Assembly (NCBI GenBank): GCA_964536415.1
Contig: CAZHXN010000002.1
Span: 1 to 64,000, forward strand
Direction: 5' to 3'
DNA: 64,000 nucleotides
Origin: Trichothermofontia sp964536415
Lineage (GTDB): Bacteria; Cyanobacteriota; Cyanobacteriia; B231
How positions within the stretch are numbered: the first letter of the stretch is position 1; every line of letters begins with the position of its first letter. A program made the translations under genes and the position numbers. Positions 54,872 through 62,862 of this stretch are shown here, piece after piece. Below the pieces are notes generated by a model that was not told the origin of the DNA, made no database searches, and saw only the letters and a program-made list of their open reading frames with translations.

Positions 54872-55435
54872 ATGAATCTTCTCATGGCATTCGCTACGTT
54901 AGTGTTCTGGTGGCACAGTTGGGGATTGGCCCCGCTCTCTGGCCAACCCTGGGCCGATCGCCCGATTGCCCACCCCGCATTGGGAGCCATGACGATCCGT
55001 ATCCCCACCAGTGGCGCGATCGTGGGCAGTGTGCTGTCATTCCCCGGAACGCCCCCGACTAACCTAGGCGTTAAGGCGGGTAAACTGGCCCCTTGTCCCA
55101 GTTCGCCTAACTGTGTGTCTAGCCAAAGCCGGGATGCCCAACACCGGATCGATCCCCTGACCTATACCGGCGAGGGCAAAACCGCCTTTGCCAATCTCCA
55201 GCAGGTAGTGGCTAAGCAGGAACGCACCCGCATCCTTGAGGCAACTGACACCTATCTGTATGCCGAATTTTCAACCCCGCTCCTGGGTTTTGTAGATGAT
55301 GTTGAGTTCTGGCTGGATGAAGCCAACGGTTTGATCCAGGTGCGATCGGCGTCCCGACTAGGGGAGTCGGATCTGGGGGTGAACCGTAAGCGGATTGAAA
55401 CGATTCGTCAGCAGTGGCAACAACAGCAAGCTTGA
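54872..55435 (+). CDS. DUF1499 domain protein, exported or membrane anchored
   Basis: A 187-residue protein from ATG 54872 (GAGG at 54859-54862). A hydrophobic N-terminus LLMAFATLVFWWHSWGL forms a signal peptide or anchor. The DUF1499 signature is GKLAPCPSSPNCVSSQ near residue 70, followed by LEATDTYLYAEFSTPLLGFV, then DDVEFWLDE and RSASRLGESDLGVNRKRIE. Family function unknown. Triple 10-bp repeats (54809-54838) lie in its upstream region. Confidence 0.85.
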   Translation: MNLLMAFATLVFWWHSWGLAPLSGQPWADRPIAHPALGAMTIRIPTSGAIVGSVLSFPGTPPTNLGVKAGKLAPCPSSPNCVSSQSRDAQHRIDPLTYTGEGKTAFANLQQVVAKQERTRILEATDTYLYAEFSTPLLGFVDDVEFWLDEANGLIQVRSASRLGESDLGVNRKRIETIRQQWQQQQA

Positions 55436-55574
55436 CGAGAACGGGATGCGCACCAGCGGTTAACTCGCATCCTAAAACCTCCACTCGACAGCTGCCGGTG
55501 GGGTGAACTGGCCGAAGCGGTGTAAACTCGCCCCATCATCGTGAATCTGCCCAACCCCGATCGGTCTATTCCCT

Positions 55575-56165
55575 ATGTCTGCCTTAAGTGCAAAGGTTGA
55601 AGCTATTCTTTACCTGAAAGGACAGGCCCTCTCCATTGCCCAGATCGCTGAGTATGCCCACTGCGATCGCGCAGCGGTTGAAGAAGCCCTGCTAGAACTG
55701 ATGGACGACTACAACCACCGGGATAGTGCGCTGGAGGTGATTGAAACGGTGGAGGGCTACAGCCTGCAATTGCGCACGGCCTTCCAGGGGTTAGTCGAAC
55801 AACTGATTCCACTCGATTTAGGGGTAGGTACCCTGCGGACCCTAGCAGCGATCGCCCTTAAGGGATCGATTTTGCAAACGGAATTAGTAGAATTGCGAGG
55901 ATCGGGAGCCTACCAGCATGTCCAAGAGTTGATCGAGAAAGGATTTGTGCGCAAACGTCGGGTCGCGGATAGCCGGTCCGTGCGGTTGTTACTGACTGAT
56001 AAGTTTTTTCGATATTTCCAAACCGAATCGTTGCCCCAAATTCCAGCCCTCAGCCCGCCGCCGGCTGCGGTTACTCAGAGTCCTGCGAATCAAGTACCAG
56101 AGACAACCCCAATCACGGACCCTCAAGCCCATCCCAGCGTCGATGCCGCTGCCTCATCTCCGTAA
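55575..56165 (+). CDS. scpB: Segregation and condensation protein ScpB
   Basis: A 196-residue kleisin-interacting subunit of the SMC-ScpA-ScpB condensin, which organises and segregates the chromosome. Two winged-helix domains are present: about 1-80 (KVEAILYLKGQALSIAQIAE) and about 85-155 (TLRTLAAIALKGSILQTELV and ELIEKGFVRKRRV). A Pro-rich tail follows. scpA and smc are not in the window. Start ATG 55575. Confidence 0.92.
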   Translation: MSALSAKVEAILYLKGQALSIAQIAEYAHCDRAAVEEALLELMDDYNHRDSALEVIETVEGYSLQLRTAFQGLVEQLIPLDLGVGTLRTLAAIALKGSILQTELVELRGSGAYQHVQELIEKGFVRKRRVADSRSVRLLLTDKFFRYFQTESLPQIPALSPPPAAVTQSPANQVPETTPITDPQAHPSVDAAASSP

Positions 56166-56308
56166 ACTTACTGGATTAGGCAGCTGTCTGTTACCCCCTG
56201 CATCGTTAATGGACCGGAGTTAAAGGGAGAATTCACGCAAATTTGGGGAGGTGAAAGTTAACAGGAGCGTTTAGATTAGTAAATAACCAATCTCGATCTT
56301 AAGCACTC

Positions 56309-56701
56309 ATGGTATTTGACCCTGACTTTCTGAATACGGACGTGGAAGACAACCAGACCAATCTGTTGTTGCAATATCTCCAACACCAACCGCCGGAGGT
56401 CTTGGCACGGGTTGTGAAGTCAGTTAGCCCTGAAATCAAGGAAATTATTTCCCAGAATGTGCAGGGAATGGTCGGGATGCTGCCATCGGAAGGGTTTAAT
56501 GTGCAAATTACCACCGATCGCGAGAACCTCGCCGGTTTGCTGGCCTCGGCCATGATGACAGGCTACTTCCTGCGCCAGATGGAGCAACGCATGGAACTCG
56601 ATGTCCACATTACGGGTGACACCGCCTTTGCTGCCCCTTGGGATCGGTTCGTGTCTAATCCTCTCGGCTGCCCCCCTCGCGACTACGACCCACAGGATTA
56701 G
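56309..56701 (+). CDS. DUF760 protein
   Basis: A 130-residue soluble protein found in cyanobacteria and plastids. The core is LLLQYLQHQPPEVLARVVKS, then VQGMVGMLPSEGFNVQITTD and LAGLLASAMMTGYFLRQMEQ. No catalytic motif is evident; plant members take part in chloroplast protein handling, but the cyanobacterial role is not established. Start ATG 56309; single gene. Confidence 0.87.
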   Translation: MVFDPDFLNTDVEDNQTNLLLQYLQHQPPEVLARVVKSVSPEIKEIISQNVQGMVGMLPSEGFNVQITTDRENLAGLLASAMMTGYFLRQMEQRMELDVHITGDTAFAAPWDRFVSNPLGCPPRDYDPQD

Positions 56702-56740
56702 GGACTGACCTCGCTCAAGTGTACCGTTTGTACCTTGTCA

Positions 56741-56768
56741 GGTTGGGCCAAACCCCATGCGACCCAAC
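56741..56768. repeat. Dispersed GGTTGGG...AAACCC repeat, copy 2
   Basis: GGTTGGGCCAAACCCCATGC followed by GACCCAAC pairs with copy 1 at 10016-10041. It lies in the gap after the DUF760 gene and is self-complementary enough to form a hairpin (GTTGGG...CCCAAC). Confidence 0.65.
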
Positions 56769-56910
56769 ACTCCCGACGAAAAAGGGCCAAGAAAGGTGAC
56801 CCCACACCCTGAAAAAATGTTGGGCTTTGCCACTACGAATGCCCCCCGCAACACTTGGGTCTCGCCCACTCGCTGCCTACCCACGATCGCCTGATGATCA
56901 CGATCACCCG

Positions 56911-58503
56911 CTAGGCGATCGACTGCATCACCTCCACCGGGCGATCCGAGGGGGCAGGCAGGGCGATTGGGGCGTCTGGTTGGAGGGTGGCTAACTGTTG
57001 CTCAATTTGCGATCGCACAATCTCCCGGTACTCCAAAAAATGCTCGTTATGGGCACAGACGGTTAAGTAGTGAGTCCAAACGGCTGGATTCTGGCGCAGC
57101 ATACCAAATAAGTGATGCCAGAACTTCCAACGGGTGCGTCGTTTGATCCCCTGCCGCCAAACGACGATCGCCAGTGCCCGCAGATCAACTAAACTGGGCC
57201 ATTGGAAAGGCCGTTTGGCTCTGGGTGCCCCCATCATTAGAAAATGGCGATAGGTGCGGTCTAAATATTTCTCTGGATCGTAGAGTTCCCAAAAGGCTTC
57301 CACATATTCCCTGGCAATTTCTGCGACCGGACGGGTCGGCACAAAGTTCATCAACGTGGTTTGATTCAGGTTGCCACTGCGATCGCGCAAGCGTCCTTCC
57401 TTTTCCAGCCGATGCCACAGGGCCGTATGGGGCAAGGCTTGGAGCATCGCAAACGTGGTGGTGGGAATCCCCGTAATTTCGGCAAACTCGATAATTCGGC
57501 GTCCGGCCCCCGGCTTTTCACCATCGAAGCCAATAATGAATCCCGCCATCACGCGCAAGCCTGATTTGACGATCGTCTGTACCGAATCGACTAACGAACT
57601 GCGGGTATTCTGGAACTTCTTGGTTAAGGACAGGCTTTCTTCATCCGGCGTTTCAATACCCAGGAAAACCGCATCAAAATAGCAGTCCACCATCAGGTCC
57701 ATTAGCTCCTGATCCTGGGCCAGATCGACTGAGGCTTCCGTGTTAAACGCAAAGGGATACTGGTGCTCTTCCTGCCACACCTTGAGTTCCTTGAGCAACA
57801 ATTTAACGTTGCGCTTGTTGCCAATGAAGTTGTCATCGACCATAAACACCCCTCGCCGCCAGCCCAACTCGTAGAGGGTATCGAGTTCCTTTAACAATTG
57901 CTGGGGGGTCTTCGTCCGGGGTTTACGGCCATAGAGGACAATAATATCACAAAACTCGCACTGGAAGGGGCAGCCCCGCGAAAACTGCACCGACATGGAG
58001 TCATAGGCATCCAACTCCAGCAGGTCGTAGCGGGGGACTGGCGTTTCGGTGACATCAGGCTTTTCGCCATTGGACCGGAAGGTGCCCTGGGTGTCGCCCC
58101 GTTCTAGGGCCTCAACAAACATCGGTAGCGTGATCTCGCCTTCATCCAAAATCAGGTAATCCGCCCCGGCGGGTAACACTTCCTCCGGCATGGAGGTGGG
58201 GTAGGGACCGCCCACGGCCACCCGTTTGCCCCGCCGTTTTGCCTCCCGGATTTGGGCCAGTAGGTCTTCCTTTTGCACAATCATGGCTGAGCAAATGACC
58301 AGTTCGGCCCAGTCCCACTCGTCCTCGCGCACGTCGCGCACATTGCGATCGACGAGCTTAAACTCCCAGGTTTGGGGCAAGATTGCGGCTACCGTAATTA
58401 ATCCCAGGGGGGGCAACAGCACCTTGCGATTGACCAACTCCAGAATTTTCTCGTAGGACCAAAAGGTCTTCGGAAATAACGGATAAATCAATAGGGCCCG
58501 CAT
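56911..58503 (-). CDS. B12-binding domain radical SAM protein
   Basis: A 530-residue enzyme. An N-terminal cobalamin-binding Rossmann-like domain (about 1-145) lacks the DxHxxG base-off motif. The radical SAM core has the 4Fe-4S motif CPFQCEFC near residue 180, with FMVDDNFIGN and FLGIETPDEESL as later strands. A C-terminal DUF4070-like region follows (about 400-500). Such proteins usually methylate unactivated carbons or do ring chemistry. The substrate cannot be read here. Start ATG 58503. A Nudix gene lies just upstream on the same strand. Confidence 0.9.
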   Translation of the reverse strand: MRALLIYPLFPKTFWSYEKILELVNRKVLLPPLGLITVAAILPQTWEFKLVDRNVRDVREDEWDWAELVICSAMIVQKEDLLAQIREAKRRGKRVAVGGPYPTSMPEEVLPAGADYLILDEGEITLPMFVEALERGDTQGTFRSNGEKPDVTETPVPRYDLLELDAYDSMSVQFSRGCPFQCEFCDIIVLYGRKPRTKTPQQLLKELDTLYELGWRRGVFMVDDNFIGNKRNVKLLLKELKVWQEEHQYPFAFNTEASVDLAQDQELMDLMVDCYFDAVFLGIETPDEESLSLTKKFQNTRSSLVDSVQTIVKSGLRVMAGFIIGFDGEKPGAGRRIIEFAEITGIPTTTFAMLQALPHTALWHRLEKEGRLRDRSGNLNQTTLMNFVPTRPVAEIAREYVEAFWELYDPEKYLDRTYRHFLMMGAPRAKRPFQWPSLVDLRALAIVVWRQGIKRRTRWKFWHHLFGMLRQNPAVWTHYLTVCAHNEHFLEYREIVRSQIEQQLATLQPDAPIALPAPSDRPVEVMQSIA

Positions 58504-58606
58504 GGCGATACTCCTGGCAACGGTTTGGCAAAGACTTGGGCAAAGGCTTTGACGAAGACTTTATTACACTCACGATAGCACTTACTCCCTAGTCTAATGG
58601 AGAGTT

Positions 58607-59044
58607 TTAGCGCTTTTGCGGGGAGGGGCGCTGGCCATAGTGGCGGTACTGGAGGTAATCGGCCAGGACACGATCGTGATCAAAACATAGACTTTGGGGC
58701 AAATTCCAGGGTTCAAAGATGCCCACCCGTAACGCATCATCCTGAGCCACAGGTTCCCCGATCGCTGTGGCAATGAACACCACACTCAGGGTATGCTGGC
58801 GCGGATCACGCTGGGGGTCGGAGTATACATACAGTTGGTCAATGAGTGTCACGCTTAAACCCGTCTCTTCCTTGGCTTCCCGACGGGAAGCCGTTTCTAG
58901 CGTTTCCCCATAGTCCACAAATCCGCCGGGGATGGCCCAACCGAGGGGTGGATTGCGACGTTCAACCAGGACGATCGGGCGATGGGGGCGATCGAGCAGT
59001 TCAATAATAATGTCAACGGTGGGAACTGGATTGCGATAGGTCAC
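58607..59044 (-). CDS. Nudix hydrolase
   Basis: A 145-residue pyrophosphohydrolase. The complete Nudix box reads GGFVDYGETLETASRREAKE followed by ETGL. WAIPGGF and the ADP-ribose/NTP-type N-terminal strand IIIELLDRPHRPIVLVERR precede it. The substrate (nucleotide sugar, ADP-ribose or oxidised nucleotide) is not clear. The start is GTG 59044. Divergent from malQ, 152 bp away. Confidence 0.9.
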   Translation of the reverse strand: MTYRNPVPTVDIIIELLDRPHRPIVLVERRNPPLGWAIPGGFVDYGETLETASRREAKEETGLSVTLIDQLYVYSDPQRDPRQHTLSVVFIATAIGEPVAQDDALRVGIFEPWNLPQSLCFDHDRVLADYLQYRHYGQRPSPQKR

Positions 59045-59196
59045 AGCAGCTTACCGGGCAATGGACCGGGCGATCAAGGACGAGGGTATTAAATATTGTC
59101 AGCGTTGCGCGTTTCGCTGATCCAAAACTGTAGACTAACCTCTAGACTTTTGGCAAAGTCTCCCTTGTCGCAGTAATCCACGTTTGAAGTAACCCA

Positions 59197-60696
59197 ATGC
59201 CTTTTCCTAGAGCCAGCGGTATTCTCCTCCATCCCACCTCCTTCCCCAGTCGCTTTGGAATTGGGGATCTGGGCCCCGGTGCCTACACATTTATTGACTT
59301 CCTTGCCAATGCGAAGCAGCAACTCTGGCAGGTGCTTCCCCTGGGACCCACTGGGTTTGGCAACTCGCCCTATATGTGTTACTCCGCCCTGGCGGGCAAT
59401 CCCCTGCTGATCAGCCCGGAGTTGTTGCGGGATCAGGGGTTGCTCAACAATGGGGACTTGGACCAGTATCCCCACTTATCGCCCGATCGGGTTGAGTACG
59501 AAGCGGTGGAGCGGCTGAAATACCCCCTATTGCGCCGTGCGTTTGAGAATTTCCAGGCCCGTAATGATGCGACCCAGCGATCGGCCTTTGCCGCCTTCTG
59601 TCAGCAACATGCGTCCTGGTTGGATGACTATGCCCTGTTCATGTCCCTCAAGGAGGTCTTTAAGCTCAGTTGGAACCAGTGGGATACGGCGATCGCGTGG
59701 CGGCATCCTGACGCCCTAGCTCACTGGAAATCCGAGCTACAGACTGAAATTCAATATCGCCAATTCCTCCAGTTTGAATTTTTTAGCCAGTGGGCAAAGC
59801 TGCGCCAGTATGCCAACGATCGCGGCGTGCGCATTATCGGCGATATTCCCATCTATGTCGCCCACGACAGTTCCGACGTGTGGGCGAATCCTAAAAACTT
59901 CCGGCTGGATGAAGCGACGGGTGAAGCGGCCCAGATGGCAGGGGTTCCCCCCGATGTTTTCAGCGATACGGGCCAACTCTGGGGAAATCCGATCTATAAC
60001 TGGGACTACCAGCGGCAGCAGGGCTTCCAGTGGTGGGTGCAGCGATTCCAAAGTTTGTTGGAATTTGTCGATGTGATTCGCGTTGACCACTTCCGGGGCT
60101 TTAGTGCGTATTGGGCAGTCCCCCAAGGGGAAGAAACGGCGATGAACGGTCAATGGGTGAATGCCCCAGGACATGAACTCTTCCAAACGTTGCGTGATCG
60201 CCTGGGTGGCCTCCCAATCGTGGCCGAGGATTTGGGCATTATTACGCCGGATGTCGAAGAACTGCGCGATCGCTTCGAGTTCCCAGGGATGAAAATCCTC
60301 TTGTTTGCCTTCGACTCCGGCAGCGATAACCCCTACCTGCCCTTCCAATACATCCACAACTGCATTGTTTACACGGGTACCCACGACAACAACACGACGA
60401 TCGGCTGGTTTAACGAAGCTGAGGACTGGAAGCGGCAGGCCTTTGAGCGTTATCTGGGTCGCTTTGGCCACTGGGGGATTCATTGGGACATGATCCGGCT
60501 GGCCTTGAGTTCCGTCGCCGACTGGGCAATTCTGCCCCTCCAGGATGTGATTGGCCTGGGGGGCGAAGCCCGCATGAACTTCCCCGGCACTAGCCAGGGG
60601 AATTGGGTCTGGCGCTACCGGGCCGAGATGCTCAATGGCGAAATGGGCGACCGCCTCCGCCAAATGACAGAACTCTATGGCCGTGCGCCTAGTTAA
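59197..60696 (+). CDS. malQ: 4-alpha-glucanotransferase (amylomaltase), GH77
   Basis: A 499-residue enzyme that moves maltodextrin segments between glucans, used in glycogen turnover. GH77 features: RASGILLHPTSFPSRFGIGD at the N-terminus, IGDIPIYVAHDSSDVWANP, the nucleophile region DVIRVDHFRGFSAYW (Asp near 293), acid/base AEDLG near 343 and YTGTHDNNTTIGW with the conserved His-Asp. The length is typical of the short bacterial form. Single gene, start ATG 59197. Confidence 0.95.
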   Translation: MPFPRASGILLHPTSFPSRFGIGDLGPGAYTFIDFLANAKQQLWQVLPLGPTGFGNSPYMCYSALAGNPLLISPELLRDQGLLNNGDLDQYPHLSPDRVEYEAVERLKYPLLRRAFENFQARNDATQRSAFAAFCQQHASWLDDYALFMSLKEVFKLSWNQWDTAIAWRHPDALAHWKSELQTEIQYRQFLQFEFFSQWAKLRQYANDRGVRIIGDIPIYVAHDSSDVWANPKNFRLDEATGEAAQMAGVPPDVFSDTGQLWGNPIYNWDYQRQQGFQWWVQRFQSLLEFVDVIRVDHFRGFSAYWAVPQGEETAMNGQWVNAPGHELFQTLRDRLGGLPIVAEDLGIITPDVEELRDRFEFPGMKILLFAFDSGSDNPYLPFQYIHNCIVYTGTHDNNTTIGWFNEAEDWKRQAFERYLGRFGHWGIHWDMIRLALSSVADWAILPLQDVIGLGGEARMNFPGTSQGNWVWRYRAEMLNGEMGDRLRQMTELYGRAPS

Positions 60697-60757
60697 GAAA
60701 CGGTTACTCTGATAGCGATCGCAATCCTCAGTTGTCGGCACTCACACAAGTATCAAC

Positions 60758-60781
60758 GGGGTAGGCATCCGGCCTGCCCCC
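60758..60781. repeat. Dispersed GGGGTAGGCATCCGGCCTGC repeat (copy 2)
   Basis: Reverse complement of the 52962-52982 copy with small differences. It forms a GGGG-AGGC/GCCT-CCCC hairpin 60 bp after malQ and may help end transcription, but no T-tract follows. A 9-bp tandem duplication ATGGTGTAA lies at 60803-60820. Confidence 0.65.
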
Positions 60782-60932
60782 GAACCCGCCCCACGGTTAA
60801 TCATGGTGTAAATGGTGTAACAGGCTGACCCGCGACACACACGCTCAGCCTAACTTCGAGGAGGACTCGCACCGGCTTTGCCTTCATCCCAACGCTCCCC
60901 GTCAGGAGCGTGCGGGGCCTTCGCAAAAGCAG

Positions 60933-61778
60933 TTAGAACCGCAAAGGCAGGGGTAAACTGGCGGTTTGGGCTTCCGACTCAAAGACCACTTCCTCAACGG
61001 CCCCTGGCTCACCCAGACGCTCGTCCTTGCCGTCATTAAAACTGAGCAGAACGGCTCCCGCATCCCCCGCCCGGACAACAAGCTGTTGATTCGCCGCCCA
61101 TTGTTGATTCGTCCCCGGCTGGAGCACACCTTCAAAGGCGGTCTGACCATCCGCCACCACGCGAATCCACGATTGAGAGACCAGGGTTACCCGAACCCGC
61201 AAAGGCTTGCTGGGTTCGGAGGGGGGAACCTTAGCCTGCTGGGTGGCGATGTTCTGGGCTGCAATGGCTGGCTCCTGCGCTTCTGAAGGCGGCAATTCTG
61301 AGGTGGGCATGGCTTCGGTGAGGCTGGGGGTCTGTCCCGTTTGCCCGATCGACGGATTCACCAGAGACGAGAGGCCATTCACCGCACAGACCACGATAAA
61401 GATATAGATCAGGTACAGGTGAAAGGGGCGTAATTGCGCAACGGGCAATTGTATCCCGGCCAGGCGAGGTCCCTCGGCACGAATAATATCGCCGGTGGGA
61501 AACTGCTGGGCCAAGGGTGCGCCCTCTAGCCCTAATGCCTCAGCAAAGCGACGAATAAAGCCCTGGATATAGACCGGCTCCGGTAATGCCTCTAGCCGTC
61601 CCTCTTCGATCGCTTGTAGTAAACGGGCCTGCACCAGGGTCCTGGAAGCAACATCCTGGAGGGAGAGGGCCTGTTGTTGACGCACTTCGGCCAAGTAAGC
61701 CCCAATCGTAGCCAGTTGCATGGCCTGTTCTTCTTTCAGATGAAAGCTACTTTTCCGCATGTTCCCACTCTTGCTCAT
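60933..61778 (-). CDS. RodZ-like protein: helix-turn-helix, one membrane span, DUF4115
   Basis: A 281-residue protein. The cytosolic HTH_25 domain (about 20-90) contains IGAYLAEVRQQQALSLQDVA and PEPVYIQGFIRRFAEALGL. One membrane helix, LYLIYIFIVVCAVNGLSSLV, lies near 137-156. The periplasmic C-terminus has a DUF4115-like beta domain, RVRVTLVSQSWIRVVADGQT and FEGVLQPGTNQQW. RodZ links MreB to the cell envelope in rod-shaped bacteria; a similar shape role is inferred. The start ATG overlaps the stop of the upstream pseudouridine synthase gene (ATGA, 61775-61778), so translation is coupled. Confidence 0.83.
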   Translation of the reverse strand: MSKSGNMRKSSFHLKEEQAMQLATIGAYLAEVRQQQALSLQDVASRTLVQARLLQAIEEGRLEALPEPVYIQGFIRRFAEALGLEGAPLAQQFPTGDIIRAEGPRLAGIQLPVAQLRPFHLYLIYIFIVVCAVNGLSSLVNPSIGQTGQTPSLTEAMPTSELPPSEAQEPAIAAQNIATQQAKVPPSEPSKPLRVRVTLVSQSWIRVVADGQTAFEGVLQPGTNQQWAANQQLVVRAGDAGAVLLSFNDGKDERLGEPGAVEEVVFESEAQTASLPLPLRF

Positions 61779-62587
61779 AGCCTGCGCTCCTCACTCGCAG
61801 TCGATATTCCTAACACCCGATACGCCTTTGGCGTTGCGAAGCGATCGCCAACCCGTTGGGATTCGCACTTAAGGGCCGTGATCTCCGGCCCTGTCAGCGA
61901 TCGCCACTGGCCAGCCGGTAGATTGCCTAATTGGATGGGGCCGATAGCGACTCGATGCAGTTGCAGAACGGGATGCCCCAACTGGTCAGCCACCCGCCGG
62001 ATTTGCCGATTTCTACCTTCGCGCAAGATAATTTCCAAACAGGTCCGATTCGAGTCCGGGCAATGGGCCAAAACACGCACGTCAGCGGGCAGGGTTTTGC
62101 GCCCAAGCAAGGAAATTCCCTGTCGCCACTGTTGCAGGATCGCCGCTGAAGGATTACCCTTAACCCACACATGGTAGGTTTTGGCCACGTGATGACGCGG
62201 ATGCGTTAGGTAAAACGTGAGCGAGCCATCATTGGTTAGTAAGAGGGCACCTGTTGAGGCGGCATCTAACCGGCCCACCGGATGGAGGCCAAGCTGTTGC
62301 CACTGGGGTGGCAGTAAGCCCAAAACAGTTGGTCGCTCCTGGGGATCACGGCAGGTAGAAACCACTCCCGCTGGTTTGTGCAGCAGCAGATAGCTAAGGT
62401 CTGGGCTGACATCTGAGGATAATCGCTGGCCATCGATGGTAATCACATCCGCCTGAGGGTTAGCCTTTTGCCCTAATTGGGCCGTAACCCCGTTTAATTG
62501 CACCCGTCCCGTCAGGATCATCATTTCAGCCTGACGACGGGAAGCGATGCCTCGTTGGGAAAGGATTTTTTGCAGCCGTTCTTCCAT
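61775..62587 (-). CDS. rluB: Ribosomal pseudouridine synthase, RsuA/RluB family
   Basis: A 270-residue enzyme that isomerises a uridine in rRNA. An S4 domain (about 1-60) starts with ERLQKILSQRGIASRRQAEM. The catalytic motif is GRLDAASTGALLLTNDG, with the catalytic Asp near residue 104. LREGRNRQIRRVADQLGHPV is the conserved RNRQIRR block. The short C-terminus favours RluB over RluF, but RsuA is not excluded. First gene of a two-gene unit with the RodZ-like gene. Confidence 0.88.
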   Translation of the reverse strand: MEERLQKILSQRGIASRRQAEMMILTGRVQLNGVTAQLGQKANPQADVITIDGQRLSSDVSPDLSYLLLHKPAGVVSTCRDPQERPTVLGLLPPQWQQLGLHPVGRLDAASTGALLLTNDGSLTFYLTHPRHHVAKTYHVWVKGNPSAAILQQWRQGISLLGRKTLPADVRVLAHCPDSNRTCLEIILREGRNRQIRRVADQLGHPVLQLHRVAIGPIQLGNLPAGQWRSLTGPEITALKCESQRVGDRFATPKAYRVLGISTASEERRL

Positions 62588-62862
62588 AAGGGGGTGTATC
62601 AGTCAGACTCCGATTGCATCTTATCTAGCGCGACCTTTCGCCTCGTGACCCGTTACCGGTTGACCCTTGCCAATTGACCTGGGTTGGGGGAAGGGTGCCC
62701 GCCTGTGCACTGTTACCTTGAACCGTTCCTTAGTCTCCACGCAATTGGCTGTTCTATATTCAACCACGGGAGTAAAGCAATGTTAAGCACTCTTCGACAT
62801 CTCCCGACAAATTTCCTGGTTAGTGGGGTTCCGGTCGGCAGGCGGGGGTTCCCCCTGCAAGG

